Positions 7,809 through 16,516 of a stretch of 64,000 bases of DNA are shown here, piece by piece. The notes under the pieces were generated by a model, which did not search any database, was not told where the DNA came from, and saw only the letters and a program-made list of their open reading frames with translations. Both the position numbers and the translations under genes were made by a program. Each line of letters opens with the position of its first letter. Within the stretch, counting starts at the first letter, position 1. Source of the DNA: Streptomyces sp. TLI_053 (GTDB lineage Bacteria > Actinomycetota > Actinomycetes > Streptomycetales > Streptomycetaceae); NCBI RefSeq assembly GCF_900105395.1, contig NZ_LT629775.1, forward strand, positions 496,001 through 560,000, written 5' to 3'.

Positions 7809-9206
7809 TCAGCAGCAGCCGGGGGGCGGGCAGACGGGGGCGGCCTTGACGCAGACGGTGACGGAGTCGGTGTTGTCGGCGCGGTGGAGGTCCGTCTCGG
7901 TGGCGTGCACCGTCGCCGTGTTGGTGACGGTGCCCGGGGCGGTGGCCTTGGCCCGGAGGGTGAGGGTGACGGAGGCGTCGGGGGCGAGCGTGCGGACGCT
8001 CCACTCGCCGCTGTCGGGGTCGTAGCTGCCGGTTCCCGTCTCGGCGGAGAGGAACACCAGGCCGTCCGGGAGGGGGTCGGTGACGGTGACGCCGGTGGCG
8101 GTGTTGGGTCCGGCGTTGCGGACGGTGATCCGGTAGGTGACGGTCTGGCCGACGGTGACGGTCGTCTCGTCGGCGGACTTGGTGACGCTCAGGTCGGCCG
8201 CCGGGAGGACTGCGGTGTCGGCCGGGCCGGAGGTGGTGGTGAGGGGTTCGGGGGTGGGGCCGAGCCGGTTCTCGTAGGTGGCGGTGGCGGTGTTGGTGAC
8301 GTGCCCGCCGGCACTGTCCTCGTCGATGGTGACCCGGTACTCGACGGTGGTGCCGTTCGGCAGGGTGTCGGTGTTGGGCAGGCTGCCGCCGTGGCCCGCG
8401 GTGGCGCCGTTTCCGAGGGCGAACGTCACCCGGTTGCCCACCGGGTCGTAGGAGGCCTGGTCGTCGCCCGGCCGGTCGGTCTTCGCCCCGGTGTTGGGGC
8501 CGTCGACGATGCGCAGGGTCCCGGGCAGGTAGGTGGTGCCGTCCGGCACGGTGTCGGTCAGGAGGAGGGCTTCGGCGTTGCCGCCGCCCTCGTTCCTGGC
8601 GACGATCCGGTAGGTGATGACGTCGCCCACCTGGAGGGGCCCGTCGGGGACGGCGGACTTGGTGACGGTGACGGCGGGGGCGGTGCCGAAGAAGATGCCG
8701 TCGAGGAAGTTGCCGACCGACTGGTTGCCGCCCGCGGAGGCGACCGAGCGGAAGGCGAAGCGGGTGACGGTCTGCCCGGCGGGCACGGTGTAGGTGCCGG
8801 AGTAGAAGCCCCAGGCGGTGGTGCCGTCGGTGAACTGGCGCTGCTGGACGACCGCGCCGGGGCGGCCGATGTCCAGGGCCATGGTGTCCTGGCCGAGCCG
8901 CCCGCGGTGGTAGAGCCGCCAGTACAGGGTGGCGCCGGGGGTGGTGGGCAGGTCCTGGTAGAGGGTGGAGACCTGGTTGGCGTTGAGTTCGGCGAACTGG
9001 GTGCCGTCGGCGGAGGGGACGCCGTTGAAGCCGTCGTGCCAGAGCTCGATGAGGTGGTCGGTGGCGGTGGTCAGCCAGCCCGGGACGCGGTTCGGGCTCT
9101 GGGTCTGGGAGGCGTCGGGCAGCAGCGCGTTGCTGCCGGCGGGGACGGCGGGCTGCTCGAAGCTGCCGTTGACGAGGGTGATGCGGGACGGGGCGGGAGT
9201 GGTCAC
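7809..9206 (-). CDS. DUF11-repeat protein with N-terminal carbohydrate-binding-like domain
   Basis: 465 residues from a GTG at 9206, which has GAAGGGGAAG just upstream; an ATG 13 codons earlier lacks one. Residues ~8-195 resemble a galactose-binding-like jelly roll (opens with LVNGSFEQP, includes GFYSGTYTVPAGQTVTRFAF). Two DUF11 (Ig-like) repeats follow, each with VTKSA and YRI-x-RN motifs. DUF11 proteins are normally secreted or wall-attached, but I see no signal peptide, membrane anchor or sorting signal here. The chain ends in CPPPGCC. Such signal-less DUF11 proteins may leave by another route or be cytoplasmic; this is open. Confidence 0.8.
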   Translation of the reverse strand: MTTPAPSRITLVNGSFEQPAVPAGSNALLPDASQTQSPNRVPGWLTTATDHLIELWHDGFNGVPSADGTQFAELNANQVSTLYQDLPTTPGATLYWRLYHRGRLGQDTMALDIGRPGAVVQQRQFTDGTTAWGFYSGTYTVPAGQTVTRFAFRSVASAGGNQSVGNFLDGIFFGTAPAVTVTKSAVPDGPLQVGDVITYRIVARNEGGGNAEALLLTDTVPDGTTYLPGTLRIVDGPNTGAKTDRPGDDQASYDPVGNRVTFALGNGATAGHGGSLPNTDTLPNGTTVEYRVTIDEDSAGGHVTNTATATYENRLGPTPEPLTTTSGPADTAVLPAADLSVTKSADETTVTVGQTVTYRITVRNAGPNTATGVTVTDPLPDGLVFLSAETGTGSYDPDSGEWSVRTLAPDASVTLTLRAKATAPGTVTNTATVHATETDLHRADNTDSVTVCVKAAPVCPPPGCC

Positions 9207-9640
9207 GTTCTTCCCCTTCGTTCCGGTGCCGCACACCGGCGGCATCCGGGTTCAGGGTGCGGCAATGGTTCTTGTACGGACGAGAGCGCGGGGACCGGCT
9301 CCCGGAGCACGGACGAGCGCGAACCGCGCCGGATCGCGCCCCGCCCCGCCGCGACCGCCGTGCGGTTCACCGTCCCGGCGCTTCCCGCCCGCAGAGGCAG
9401 CCCCGACCTGCACCGGGGCAGCGGCCATCGTGAACAGGAAGGGCAACGCCTTCGGCACCGGCCTGCGCTCCGTCGGCATCGGCGCGGACTCTGCACGCCG
9501 CGCGGAGAACTCATGGGCGCCGGGGCCGATTCTGCGGCAGGCTCGGGGATTCGGGTCCGAGGTTCGGACCCGGTCTTCGGGTCCGAGGTTCGGACCCGGT
9601 CTTCGGGTCCGAGGTTCGGACCGGAACAGGAGGGGAAGAG
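9207..9640. other. Intergenic region with repeat array, no supported gene
   Basis: 434 bp between the divergent DUF11 and VOC genes. The only clear structure is the 26-bp repeat array at 9551-9622. Short open frames here have poor codon usage and no ribosome sites. Confidence 0.5.
9551..9622 (+). repeat. Three 26-bp tandem repeats, each holding a hyphenated palindrome
   Basis: Units start at 9551, 9577 and 9603. Each carries GGTCCGA-GGT-TCGGACC, a perfect 7-bp inverted repeat with 3-bp centre. The array ends about 20 bp upstream of the VOC gene start, so it could be a set of operator sites for that gene or for a divergent transcript, with 26-bp (about 2.5-turn) phasing. Confidence 0.85.
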
Positions 9641-10420
9641 GTGGCGGACATGCCAGGACCGACGGTGCGCGCCAATGAGACCACGGTGCCGGTGCTGCCG
9701 TGCGTCTCGGTCGACGAGACGCTGGAGTTCTACCAGGCCCTCGGGTTCGAGGTCACCTACAAGCAGACCCGCCCCTACGTCTACCTGGCACTGGAGTGGA
9801 GCGGGTTCGCGCTGCACTTCGGGACTCCCCCCAGGAACATCGAGCCGAGCCACGAGGACGGCGGCGGCTGCCTGGTACTCGTCGACGAAGTCGCGCCGTA
9901 CCACGCCGAGTTCACCCGGGCCCTGCGCGCCGCGTACGGGCGGACGCTGTCCAAGGGCCGACCGCGCATCACCCGGTTCAGGCCGGGGGCGAGCCGCTTC
10001 ACCCTCGTCGACCCGTCCGGGAACTCGATCATCTTCATCCAGCGGGACGAGCCCGCGGAGCTGGAGTACGGCGGCTCCAAGGACCTCGCCGGCCTGGCCA
10101 AGGCCCTCGACAACGCCCGTGTCCTCAGCGAGTTCAAGAACGACGACCGTGCCGCACTGCGGGTCCTGGCGACGGCTGTGCGCCGGCACGGGGACACCGC
10201 CGCGCCGTTGGAGGTCGCCCGGACGCTGGCCACCCTGGTCGAGCTCGCCACCGCGCTGGAGGAGACCGACGGTGTCGACGAGTGGCGCCGTCGGCTGAAC
10301 GCGCTCGACCTCACCGAGGCCGAACGTCACCGGGCCGCCGCCGGGCTCCGCGACGCCGAGGCGCTCCGGCTGTGGCGCGACGGCGCGGACCCGGACGCGG
10401 GAACCGTCGGCACACCCTGA
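9641..10420 (+). CDS. VOC (glyoxalase/bleomycin-resistance fold) protein
   Basis: 259 residues. Residues ~10-130 form a VOC domain (VSVDETLEFYQALGFEVTY, then ALEWSGFALHFG and FTLVDPSGNSIIFIQ). VOC proteins are metal-dependent lyases, dioxygenases or drug-binding proteins; the role here is unknown. A helical C-terminal extension of ~120 residues is additional to the single domain. The GTG at 9641 is preferred because AGGAGG ends 7 bp upstream; the ATG at 9650 would be too far. The repeat array just upstream suggests specific regulation. Confidence 0.8.
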   Translation: MADMPGPTVRANETTVPVLPCVSVDETLEFYQALGFEVTYKQTRPYVYLALEWSGFALHFGTPPRNIEPSHEDGGGCLVLVDEVAPYHAEFTRALRAAYGRTLSKGRPRITRFRPGASRFTLVDPSGNSIIFIQRDEPAELEYGGSKDLAGLAKALDNARVLSEFKNDDRAALRVLATAVRRHGDTAAPLEVARTLATLVELATALEETDGVDEWRRRLNALDLTEAERHRAAAGLRDAEALRLWRDGADPDAGTVGTP

Positions 10421-10539
10421 CGTTCCGGCACGCGGGGTCGGTCACCACCGGGCCGGGTGGCGCGCGGGGTTCGTAGGATGGGGGCGAAGCTCCTGGGGAA
10501 AGGGGGCTCTGCCAGGGCGGACGCGGCGGAGGAAGCGTG

Positions 10540-13413
10540 ATGGAGCAGGGCACGACGCATCAGCTGCTCGGACGGCACCGGGAGTCGGAGGAGCTCGACC
10601 GGCTGCTGCGCGAAGTGCGTCACGGGCGAAGCCGGGTGGTGGTGCTGCGCGGTGAGGCGGGGATCGGCAAGTCCGTGCTGCTCGACCACGCGGCCGCCCG
10701 GGCGACGGGGATGCGGGTCGTGCGCACGGAGGGCGTCGAGGCCGAGTCGGAGTTCGCCTACTCGGGCCTGCAGCGGCTCTGCGCCCCGCTGCTGTCGCAC
10801 CTGGACGGGCTGCCGCCGGTCCAGCAGGACGCGCTGCGGGTGGCGTTCGGCCTGAGCGGCGGGCCCGCGCCCGAACTGCTGCTGGTCGGAATGGCGGTGC
10901 TGGGGCTCTTCGCCGAGGCGGCCGCCACGAGCCCGCTGGTGTGCCTGGTCGACGACGCGCAGTGGCTGGACCTGATGTCGCTGCGGATCCTGGGGTTCGT
11001 CGGCCGTCGGCTGGACGCCGAGTCGGTGGCGCTGGTCTTCGCCGAACGGCTCGCCGACGGGGAGGGCGAGCTCGCCGATCTGCCGGTCCTGCCCCTGCGG
11101 GGGCTGGCCGACGCGGACGCCCGGACCCTGCTCGGTTCGGTGCTGCCGGGGCCGGTGGACCCCCGGGTGCGGGACCGGATCGTCGCCGAGACCGGCGGGA
11201 ACCCGCTGGCCCTGCTCGAGCTGCCGCAGGGGCTGTCGGCGGCCGAACTGGCCTTCGGCTTCGGCGGACACGGCCCCGCCCCCGTGCCGAACCGGGTCGA
11301 GGAGGGCTTCCGCCGGCGTGTCGACGCGCTGCCCGCCGACACCCGGGCCCTGCTGCTGCTCGCGGCGGTCGAGCCGGTCGGCGACGAGCTGTTGCTGTGG
11401 CGCGCCCTCGGCCCCCTGGGCATCGGGCCCGGGGCCGCGGCGCCCGCCGAGGCCGCCGGGCTGCTCAAGCTGGGCGCCCCGGTGCGGTTCCGGCACCCGC
11501 TGGTGCGCTCGGCGGTCTGGCGCCGCGCCGACGCCGCGGACCTGCGGGCGGTGCACGCCGCCCTCGCCGACGCCACCGACGCCGAACGCGACCCCGACCG
11601 GCGGGCCTGGCACCTCGCCCACGCGGCGGTCGGCCCGAACGAGCCGGTCGCCGCCGCGTTGGAACGCTCGGCGGACCGGGCCCTGGCGCGCGGCGGCCGG
11701 GCGGCCGCGGCCTCGTTCCTGGAACGTGCCGCCGCGCTCAGCCCCGACCCGGCGCAGCGGGCCCGGCGGGCGCTGGCCTCGGCCGGGGCGCATCTCGCGG
11801 CGGGCGCGGCCGACCGGGTCCCGGACCTGCTGGCCGCCGCCGAACTCGGGCCGCTGGACCGGCTGCAACGGGCCGGGGCGGGCCGACTGCGGGCGGGGGC
11901 GGCCGCCATGGCCGACCCCGGGCCGGGCGCGATACGGCCGCTGATCGCGGCGGCCGTGACGCTCGGGGAGCTCGACCCGGCCGCCGCGCGCGAGACCTGC
12001 CTCGCCGCGTTCGGGGCGGCCGTGCGGGCCGGACGGCTCGACGGGGACGGACTGCGGCAGGTGGCGGAGGCCGCCCGCGGCCTCGCGGCAGGCGGGTCGG
12101 CGGGCGGCGGGTCGGCGGGCGGCGGGTCGGCAGGCGACGGGGAAGTGGGCGGCGGGTCGGCAGGCGACGGGGAAGTGGGCGGCGGGTCGGCAGGCGACGG
12201 GGAGGTGGGCGACGGGGACCGGACGGACGGCGACGGGGCCGCCGGAGCGTTCCTGCACGCCCTGGCCGTCTGGACCGAGGACGGACCGGTCAAGGCCTTC
12301 CCCCCGCTGGCGCGGGCGCTGCGCGCCGTCACCGACGGGGACGACCGGGCGGTCCCGGCGGTCCTGGAGCCGGCCGTGGACTCCGCCGGGGAACTGGGCG
12401 ACCTGGCGGCGTGGCTGGCCGTCACGGACCGGGCGGTGCGGTTCGCCCGGACGACGGGCGCCCTGTCGGTCCTCTCCACGGCGCTCCCCCACCGGGCGAC
12501 CGCACTGGGCCTGGCAGGGCGCTTCACGGAGGCCTGGGACCTGCTGGCCGAGGGAGCGAACACCGAGGAGCCCGCCGGGGCGGCGGCGCGCCTGGCCGCG
12601 ACCGGCCTTCTGAGCGCCCACCGGGGGCGGGAGCGCGCGGCCCTGGAGGCGCTGGAGACGCTGGAGCGGGAGGGCGAGCGACGCGGCCTGGGCCGCTCGA
12701 TCGCCGTGGCCGCGTATGCGCGGGCGGTGCTCCACAACGGTCTGGGCAACTATCCGCTCGCGCTGGAGGCCGCACGGCGCGGCCTGGAGCACCAGGACCT
12801 CGCCGTGCACCACTGGACCTGCCTGGAACTGGTCGAGGCGGCCACCCGCACCGGCGGCCCCGACGCGCCGACAGAGGCGCGCGAGGCGCGGGAGCGGCTG
12901 GCCGACCGCAGCCTGACCGGCACCCCCTGGGCACGCGGCGCGGCGGCGGTCGCCGACGCCCTGACCGGGCCCGAGGAGCACGCCGAGGAGCGCTACCGGG
13001 ACGCGGTCGAACACTACGACCGGGGCGGGCTGCCGGTGTTCGGGGCACGGGCCCGGCTCCTGTACGGCGAGTGGCTGCGCCGCCGCAACCGGCGGGCCGA
13101 GGCCCGCGCCGAGCTGCGGACGGCGCACGACGCCGCCGCGGCGATGGGCATGGAGGCGTTCGCGGAGCGGGCCCGGCGGGAGCTGCTCGCCACCGGCGAG
13201 ACCGTCCGCCGCCGGACCGTCGACGCGCCGGCCCTGACGCCGCAGGAGACCCAGATCGCCCGGCTCGTGGTGGCCGGGCACTCGAACGCGGAGATCGGGG
13301 CCCAGCTGTTCATCAGCCCCCGGACGGTCGAGTGGCACCTGCGCAAGGTCTTCGTCAGGCTGGGGATCGCCTCCCGTCGGGAGCTGGACGGGGCGCTGTC
13401 GGGCGGCCTGTGA
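10540..13413 (+). CDS. LAL-type LuxR-family transcriptional regulator
   Basis: 957 residues. An N-terminal AAA/NACHT-like ATPase has an intact Walker A (GEAGIGKSVLL, about residue 45) and Walker B-like CLVDDAQWLD; a long TPR-like helical middle follows; the last ~60 residues are a LuxR helix-turn-helix (LTPQETQIARLVVAGHSN, ISPRTVEWHL). LAL proteins are large ATP-binding activators of catabolic or biosynthetic genes. The ATG at 10540 is 7 bp from GGAGG; a GTG at 10537 is closer. A 30-bp repeat expands a Gly/Ser/Asp linker near residues 518-557. It converges on the Tat-hydrolase gene. Confidence 0.92.
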   Translation: MEQGTTHQLLGRHRESEELDRLLREVRHGRSRVVVLRGEAGIGKSVLLDHAAARATGMRVVRTEGVEAESEFAYSGLQRLCAPLLSHLDGLPPVQQDALRVAFGLSGGPAPELLLVGMAVLGLFAEAAATSPLVCLVDDAQWLDLMSLRILGFVGRRLDAESVALVFAERLADGEGELADLPVLPLRGLADADARTLLGSVLPGPVDPRVRDRIVAETGGNPLALLELPQGLSAAELAFGFGGHGPAPVPNRVEEGFRRRVDALPADTRALLLLAAVEPVGDELLLWRALGPLGIGPGAAAPAEAAGLLKLGAPVRFRHPLVRSAVWRRADAADLRAVHAALADATDAERDPDRRAWHLAHAAVGPNEPVAAALERSADRALARGGRAAAASFLERAAALSPDPAQRARRALASAGAHLAAGAADRVPDLLAAAELGPLDRLQRAGAGRLRAGAAAMADPGPGAIRPLIAAAVTLGELDPAAARETCLAAFGAAVRAGRLDGDGLRQVAEAARGLAAGGSAGGGSAGGGSAGDGEVGGGSAGDGEVGGGSAGDGEVGDGDRTDGDGAAGAFLHALAVWTEDGPVKAFPPLARALRAVTDGDDRAVPAVLEPAVDSAGELGDLAAWLAVTDRAVRFARTTGALSVLSTALPHRATALGLAGRFTEAWDLLAEGANTEEPAGAAARLAATGLLSAHRGRERAALEALETLEREGERRGLGRSIAVAAYARAVLHNGLGNYPLALEAARRGLEHQDLAVHHWTCLELVEAATRTGGPDAPTEAREARERLADRSLTGTPWARGAAAVADALTGPEEHAEERYRDAVEHYDRGGLPVFGARARLLYGEWLRRRNRRAEARAELRTAHDAAAAMGMEAFAERARRELLATGETVRRRTVDAPALTPQETQIARLVVAGHSNAEIGAQLFISPRTVEWHLRKVFVRLGIASRRELDGALSGGL
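12091..12210 (+). repeat. 30-bp coding tandem repeat
   Basis: Three near-identical 30-bp units (12121, 12151, 12181) preceded by a degenerate one encode GGSAGDGEVG-type linker repeats within the LAL regulator. The repeats stay in frame. Confidence 0.9.
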
Positions 13414-13450
13414 CCACGCGTCGGGCGCCGCCGGGACGTCCGCCGTGATC

Positions 13451-13495
13451 GGCGTGACCGGCGTGGCCGGCCTGGCCGGCGTGGTCGGCGTCCCC
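13451..13495. repeat. Five 9-bp tandem repeats in convergent spacer
   Basis: Units of the form GGCGTGGCC run head to tail between the converging LAL and Tat-hydrolase genes. No stem is formed, so this is a minisatellite rather than a terminator. Confidence 0.7.
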
Positions 13496-13544
13496 CTGCG
13501 GCCAGTGTCCCCGCCCGGTCGGCCTCCCGGTCCGGACCGCGTGG

Positions 13545-14582
13545 TCAGAGCCGGTCGGCGTCCATGACCGCCCGGGCGAACGCCGCCGGGGCCTCCTGGG
13601 GAGCGTTGTGCCCGACGCCGGCGAGCACCCGGTGCTCGTACGGGCCGGTGAAGAACTTCCGGTACCCGAGGCCGTCGGTGGAGGCCAGGAAGGGATCGAG
13701 CCCGGGATCCAGGGTGATGGTCGGAACACCGATCGTGGGCCGGTCCGCGAGCCGCTGCTCGTAGCGGTCGTAGCGGGGTTCGCCGGCCGCGAGCCCCAGC
13801 CGCCACCGGTAGTTGTGGGTGACGATCGCGGCGTAGTCGGGATTGTCGAAGGCGGCGGCGGTGCGTTCGAACGTCGCGTCGTCGAACTCCCAGGTCGGCG
13901 AGGCCTCCTCCCACACCGCCCGGCACAGCTCCCGGCGGTACTGCGGGTTCTCCAGCGCCCGCCGGCCGCGGTCGGTGGCGAAGTAGTACTGGTACCACCA
14001 GGTGTGCTCGGCCTTCGGCGGCAGGGGGTTCTGCTGCGCCCGGACGTCGGTGACGAGGTACCCGTTCACCGACACCAGGACCCGGACCCGCTCCGGCCAC
14101 AGCGCCGCGACGACGTCGGCGGTCCGCGCGCCCCAGTCGAACCCGGCCAGGACCGCCCTGCGGATCCCCAGCGCGTCCAGGAGGGCGACGACGTCGAGCG
14201 CCACCGCGGACTGCTGCGCGTTGCGGACCTCGGTGGGCGACCGGAAGGTGGTGCTGCCGTGGCCGCGCAGGTACGGGACGATCACGCGGTAGCCGGCCTC
14301 GGCCAGCAGCGGGGCCACGTCGACGTAGCTGTGGATGTCGTACGGCCAGCCGTGCAGGCAGACGGCCACGGGCCCCCGGGCCGGTCCCGCCTCGGCGTAG
14401 CCGATGTCGAGCACGCCGGCGCGGACCTGCTTCAGGCCGCCGAACGCAGGGGCCGGGGCGGGGCCGCGGGAGCGGTCGTCGTCGGCGACGGCGACGGTGC
14501 TCGCGGCGGCGGCCCCGGTGGGCACGGCCACGGCACCCATGCCCAGACCGACCGCCTTGGAGAACGTACGCCTGTTGATCAT
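13545..14582 (-). CDS. Tat-exported alpha/beta hydrolase (epoxide hydrolase-like)
   Basis: 345 residues. The N-terminus NRRTFSKAVGLGMG followed by an Ala-rich hydrophobic stretch is a twin-arginine signal peptide, cleaved near residue 35. The mature part has an HGWPYDIHSY oxyanion loop, a GFDWGA nucleophile elbow with Asp, and GVGHNAPQE as the histidine motif, as in epoxide hydrolases. Secreted folded hydrolase; substrate unknown. It lies 79 bp downstream of the mini-LAL gene, same strand, and probably belongs to a VOC-LuxR-hydrolase transcript. Confidence 0.85.
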   Translation of the reverse strand: MINRRTFSKAVGLGMGAVAVPTGAAAASTVAVADDDRSRGPAPAPAFGGLKQVRAGVLDIGYAEAGPARGPVAVCLHGWPYDIHSYVDVAPLLAEAGYRVIVPYLRGHGSTTFRSPTEVRNAQQSAVALDVVALLDALGIRRAVLAGFDWGARTADVVAALWPERVRVLVSVNGYLVTDVRAQQNPLPPKAEHTWWYQYYFATDRGRRALENPQYRRELCRAVWEEASPTWEFDDATFERTAAAFDNPDYAAIVTHNYRWRLGLAAGEPRYDRYEQRLADRPTIGVPTITLDPGLDPFLASTDGLGYRKFFTGPYEHRVLAGVGHNAPQEAPAAFARAVMDADRL

Positions 14583-14620
14583 GTTCGATCCTTTCCTGGA
14601 AGCTGATCCGGAAGCTGATG

Positions 14621-14645
14621 ACGTTCTGACGTTCTGACGTTCTGA
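14621..14645. repeat. Short 8-bp tandem repeat
   Basis: TGACGTTC is repeated three times head to tail just upstream of the Tat-hydrolase start and downstream of the mini-LAL stop. It may be a binding array or a slippage product. Confidence 0.6.
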
Positions 14646-14661
14646 TGCGCCGAGGCCCGGC

Positions 14662-15555
14662 TCACGGCTGGAGCCGACCCGCGCCCGCGGTTCGGTTCAG
14701 GGCGTCGCGCAGCGCCGCCCTGGTGGTGATGCCGAGCTTCGGGAAGACGCGGTAGAGATGCGAGGCGACCGTGCGCGGCGAGAGGTGCATGCGCCGGCCG
14801 ATCTCCTTGTTGGTCAGCCCTGCGGCTGCCAGGTCCGCGACCCGGCGTTCCTGCCAGGTCAGCGGGGTGAGGACCGGCACTGCGGTACGGTCCGGCCGGT
14901 GCGCCGAGTGCGCGTCGGCGAGGACGGCTCCCCGGGGGACGGTTCCCGAGCGGACGGCGACGGTCCACCCGGGCAGGGCGGCGGAGTCGAACCGCGACGC
15001 CACTTCGGCACGGACCGCGATCAGCAGCCGCACCCGGCTCCCGGCCAGGCGCCGCCCCACGAAGCCGAGCACCTCGGCACTGGGATCGTCCAGCCACTGC
15101 CCGTCGTCCACGACTAACAGCAGCGGCTGCCGCACCGCCGCCCGGGACAGCAGCCGGAGGACGGCTGTGCCCAGTCGCACGACCGACGGCCGGTCGTCCT
15201 CGGCCCGGCCGAAGACACCGTCGAGCACGGCTCGGGTCGCCTCGTCCGACCGCGCGACCTCACCGAGCAGCGGATGGAGCAACTGGTGCAGTCCGGCGTG
15301 GGGCAGCCGGGCCTCCGCCTCGACCCCGGTCACCCGCACGACGCGGTGCCCCTCCCGCTCCGCCGTGACGGCGGCGCGACCCAGCAGGGACGTCCGGTCG
15401 ACTCCCGGCAGCGCGCGGAGCACGAGGGCCCGGCCCGCCGTGCTCCGCGCCAGCGCCGCGAGTTCGGCGTGCGCACGCTCCCGCGCCACCGGCAGCCGGC
15501 CCGCACCGTTCCGCTCGTTCACGTTCTCGTCCTCGTTCACGTTCTCCGTCGGCAT
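14662..15555 (-). CDS. Miniature LAL/LuxR regulator with degenerate ATPase
   Basis: 297 residues from ATG 15555, with GGAGGG 7 bp upstream. It has the start of a LAL ATPase domain (RALPGVDRTSLL, LHQLLHPLL, LLLVVDDGQWLD) joined almost directly to a LuxR helix-turn-helix (LTWQERRVADLAAAGLTN, LSPRTVASHL). Typical LALs have ~900 residues. The Walker A lysine is gone (GVDRTS in place of GxxGxGKS), so ATP binding is unlikely. The TPR middle is absent. I infer a DNA-binding remnant that may still act on the neighbouring VOC and hydrolase genes, or a decayed regulator. Confidence 0.82.
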   Translation of the reverse strand: MPTENVNEDENVNERNGAGRLPVARERAHAELAALARSTAGRALVLRALPGVDRTSLLGRAAVTAEREGHRVVRVTGVEAEARLPHAGLHQLLHPLLGEVARSDEATRAVLDGVFGRAEDDRPSVVRLGTAVLRLLSRAAVRQPLLLVVDDGQWLDDPSAEVLGFVGRRLAGSRVRLLIAVRAEVASRFDSAALPGWTVAVRSGTVPRGAVLADAHSAHRPDRTAVPVLTPLTWQERRVADLAAAGLTNKEIGRRMHLSPRTVASHLYRVFPKLGITTRAALRDALNRTAGAGRLQP

Positions 15556-15635
15556 CGGTTCCCTCCGCCGTCCGCCGTCCGCCGTCGATCGGGTCTCGCC
15601 CGCACGCCCCGGTGGCCGGACCGCGCCACCGGGCG

Positions 15636-16244
15636 TCAGTCGCCGACACCGGCCGCGCGGGCCATGTACGCGGCGTACCACGACGGCCAGTCCGGATCGT
15701 GGTGACCGAGCCGGGCCTCGTACTCTCCGTGGGCGAGCGCCGCCTCGCGCAGCGCCTGCTCGACCTCCGCCGCCGAGCGGTAGACCACCTGGGTGATCCG
15801 ACCGGGCCGCCGCGTCGTCACCTCCTGCAGGACGAAGGTGTTGCCGTCCGGGTCGGCGAACGTCACGAACGAGCCGTAGGACTGCCGGCTCGGGTGCGGC
15901 CCCGTGACCCGGCCGGTCGAGCCGGCGTGGTGGAACACACCGCCGGCGTCGTGGAACACCTCGCCGACGTCGACACCGCGGGCCACCAACTCGGCGCGGG
16001 CCGCGACGACGTCGTCCACGACCAGGTGCACGCCCCGTTCCGAACCCGGCGCCGCGTCGGTCACGCCACTGCCGACGATGATCGACGCGGCCGAGCCGGG
16101 CGGCGTCAGGTGCACGACCCGGAAGCCCCCGGGGCCGGAGAAGTCGACGTCCTCGCGGAAACCGATCCGCGTCCAGAACTCCTTGGCCCGGTCCACGTCC
16201 GAGACCGGCACGACCACGACCTCGAGCTTGAGATCCACCGTCAT
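15636..16244 (-). CDS. VOC-family protein
   Basis: 202 residues from ATG 16244, with AAGGAG 6 bp upstream. VOC fold: LEVVVVPVSDVDRAKEFW, HLVVDDVVAARAEL, FVTFADPDGNTFVLQE. The C-terminal ~35 residues, ending around WPSWYAAYMA, match an extension common in actinobacterial VOC proteins. Probably a small-molecule binding or lyase/dioxygenase-type protein; the substrate is unknown. First gene of a likely three-gene transcript with the mini-LAL and the Tat hydrolase, and divergent from the SRPBCC gene. Confidence 0.85.
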   Translation of the reverse strand: MTVDLKLEVVVVPVSDVDRAKEFWTRIGFREDVDFSGPGGFRVVHLTPPGSAASIIVGSGVTDAAPGSERGVHLVVDDVVAARAELVARGVDVGEVFHDAGGVFHHAGSTGRVTGPHPSRQSYGSFVTFADPDGNTFVLQEVTTRRPGRITQVVYRSAAEVEQALREAALAHGEYEARLGHHDPDWPSWYAAYMARAAGVGD

Positions 16245-16326
16245 CTGCTCCTTCTGCGTCGACGGGTGCCGGGAGGGCACCCGCCGACAACGATCCCGGG
16301 AGCGCCGCCCCGTCGCCCCAGGGACG

Positions 16327-16388
16327 GACCCTGGTGGAGACCCTGGCCCGGGTGTCCCCGGCCAGGGCCCCGGGGGGGTGGACCAGGG
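16327..16388. promoter_or_regulatory. Cluster of CCCTGG/CCAGGG boxes in divergent spacer
   Basis: GACCCTGG occurs at 16327-16334 and 16339-16346, and the inverted form CCAGGG at 16362-16367 and 16383-16388. The second and third also form a perfect 8-bp hairpin. It lies between the divergent VOC and SRPBCC genes, so it is a candidate operator region for both. No regulator is assigned. Confidence 0.45.
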
Positions 16389-16516
16389 TTGGACACGGGC
16401 TCGACGGGAGCGCACCGACCGGCAACCTGGGTCCAGCGATCACCGGCCCGACCCGGCCCGACCGCCCGACGCGGACCGTCCGGCCCGCCCCGACCCGAGG
16501 AGCACGAGAACACACC

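Noticed and set aside
9252..9479. 75-codon minus-strand ORF with a faint signal-like N-terminus
   Set aside because: No ribosome site, rare codons towards the end (ACA, AGA, ATT) and no recognisable features.
10327..14100. A 1,257-codon minus-strand frame
   Set aside because: It is the antisense shadow of the LAL regulator; the Ala/Arg/Gly-rich translation has no domain.
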